A DNA stretch of 5,836 nucleotides from an uncultured Alphaproteobacteria bacterium (GTDB lineage Bacteria; Pseudomonadota; Alphaproteobacteria; Reyranellales; Reyranellaceae). Numbering within the stretch: the stretch's first letter is position 1; the number at the start of each line of letters is the position of its first letter. Positions 5,635 through 5,836 of this stretch are shown in pieces. Location of the stretch: the NCBI GenBank assembly GCA_903929895.1, contig CAIYWM010000018.1, positions 1 through 5,836 of the forward strand, written 5' to 3'. Below the pieces are notes generated by a model. The model had not been told where the DNA came from and did not search any database. It was given only the letters and a program-made list of their open reading frames with translations. The translations under genes were made by a program, and so were the position numbers.

Positions 5635-5836
5635 ATGACGGAACAGAACGAACAGAACAAGACGACCAAGCCGCTGACCCTCTCGACCACGCGCACGAGT
5701 GCGGCGTCGAAGGCAGACGCGACGCAGGTGCGCCAGAAGTTTTCGCACGGGCGTACGCGCGCGGTGACGGTCGAGGTCAAGAAGCCGGTGAAGCGCGCCG
5801 GGACGGCGCCTGCCGCGCCGGCGGGGCCCGTCGTCG
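5635..5836 (+). CDS. infB: Translation initiation factor IF-2, N-terminal fragment (cut by window edge)
   Basis: Only the first 67 codons are present, and the frame is open to the edge. The start MTEQNEQNKTTKPLTLSTTR and especially VRQKFSHGRTRAVTVEVKK (32-50) match the beginning of alphaproteobacterial IF-2, including the short IF-2-associated motif that precedes the long disordered region. The alanine/proline-rich run after residue 54 (GTAPAAPAGPVV) is typical of that linker. The GTPase and initiator-tRNA-binding domains would lie beyond the window. IF-2 is the GTPase that brings fMet-tRNA to the 30S subunit. The ATG at 5635 has AAGGA at 5619-5623, 11 bases upstream, and the ylxR-like gene ends 32 bases before, so it belongs to the same operon. 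rbfA, truB, rpsO and pnp would be expected downstream from the common gene order. Confidence 0.95.
   Translation, partial: MTEQNEQNKTTKPLTLSTTRTSAASKADATQVRQKFSHGRTRAVTVEVKKPVKRAGTAPAAPAGPVV

Overview
The window is a GC-rich stretch, with strong G/C preference at third codon positions, read entirely on the plus strand. Its core is trmB - rimP - nusA - ylxR-like - infB (start only). This order, the NusA with two C-terminal acidic-repeat-like modules, the YlxR plus L7Ae-like fusion between nusA and infB, and the IF-2 start with its VRQKFSHGRT motif all point to an alphaproteobacterium. A Rhodospirillales, Reyranella or Rhizobiales-like genome is my best guess; this comes from recalled family features, not a search.

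Layout: bases 1-225 are an upstream region with no gene I can assign. Bases 226-1770 encode a thiamine-diphosphate (ThDP) enzyme of the acetolactate synthase / benzoylformate decarboxylase superfamily. Nineteen bases later comes trmB (tRNA m7G46 methyltransferase, 1790-2518). Bases 2519-2876 hold no conventional gene. This gap has two parts: a 26-bp inverted-repeat pair of dispersed-repeat type (2553-2578 / 2619-2644), then an apparent rimP leader (about 2684-2876) with an AT-rich possible -10 and an intrinsic-terminator hairpin (2800-2828). Then follow rimP (2877-3386, GTG start), nusA (3423-4961), the ylxR-like gene (4976-5602, TTG start) and the first 67 codons of infB (5635 to the edge). 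Gaps from rimP onward are only 14-36 bases, so rimP-nusA-ylxR-infB is very probably one operon.

The operon supplies the machinery that couples transcription with translation: RimP matures the 30S subunit, NusA controls pausing, termination and antitermination, YlxR/L7Ae is an RNA-binding protein, and IF-2 delivers initiator tRNA. trmB modifies tRNA and usually sits just upstream of rimP in alphaproteobacteria. The ThDP enzyme is metabolically unrelated and looks like a local addition.

The most interesting part is the rimP leader. It combines a terminator hairpin, a second hairpin that would use the same 5' arm, and two short open frames chained by 4-base overlaps (ATGA at 2788-2791, GTGA at 2877-2880) that lead directly into the weak GTG start of rimP. 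This could be a translation-sensitive attenuator for an operon that itself encodes a termination factor (NusA) and an initiation factor (IF-2). The structures and overlaps are seen in the sequence; the regulatory role is inference. The genes themselves are ordinary housekeeping genes, and I see no defence system, CRISPR array, prophage, transposase or RNA gene.
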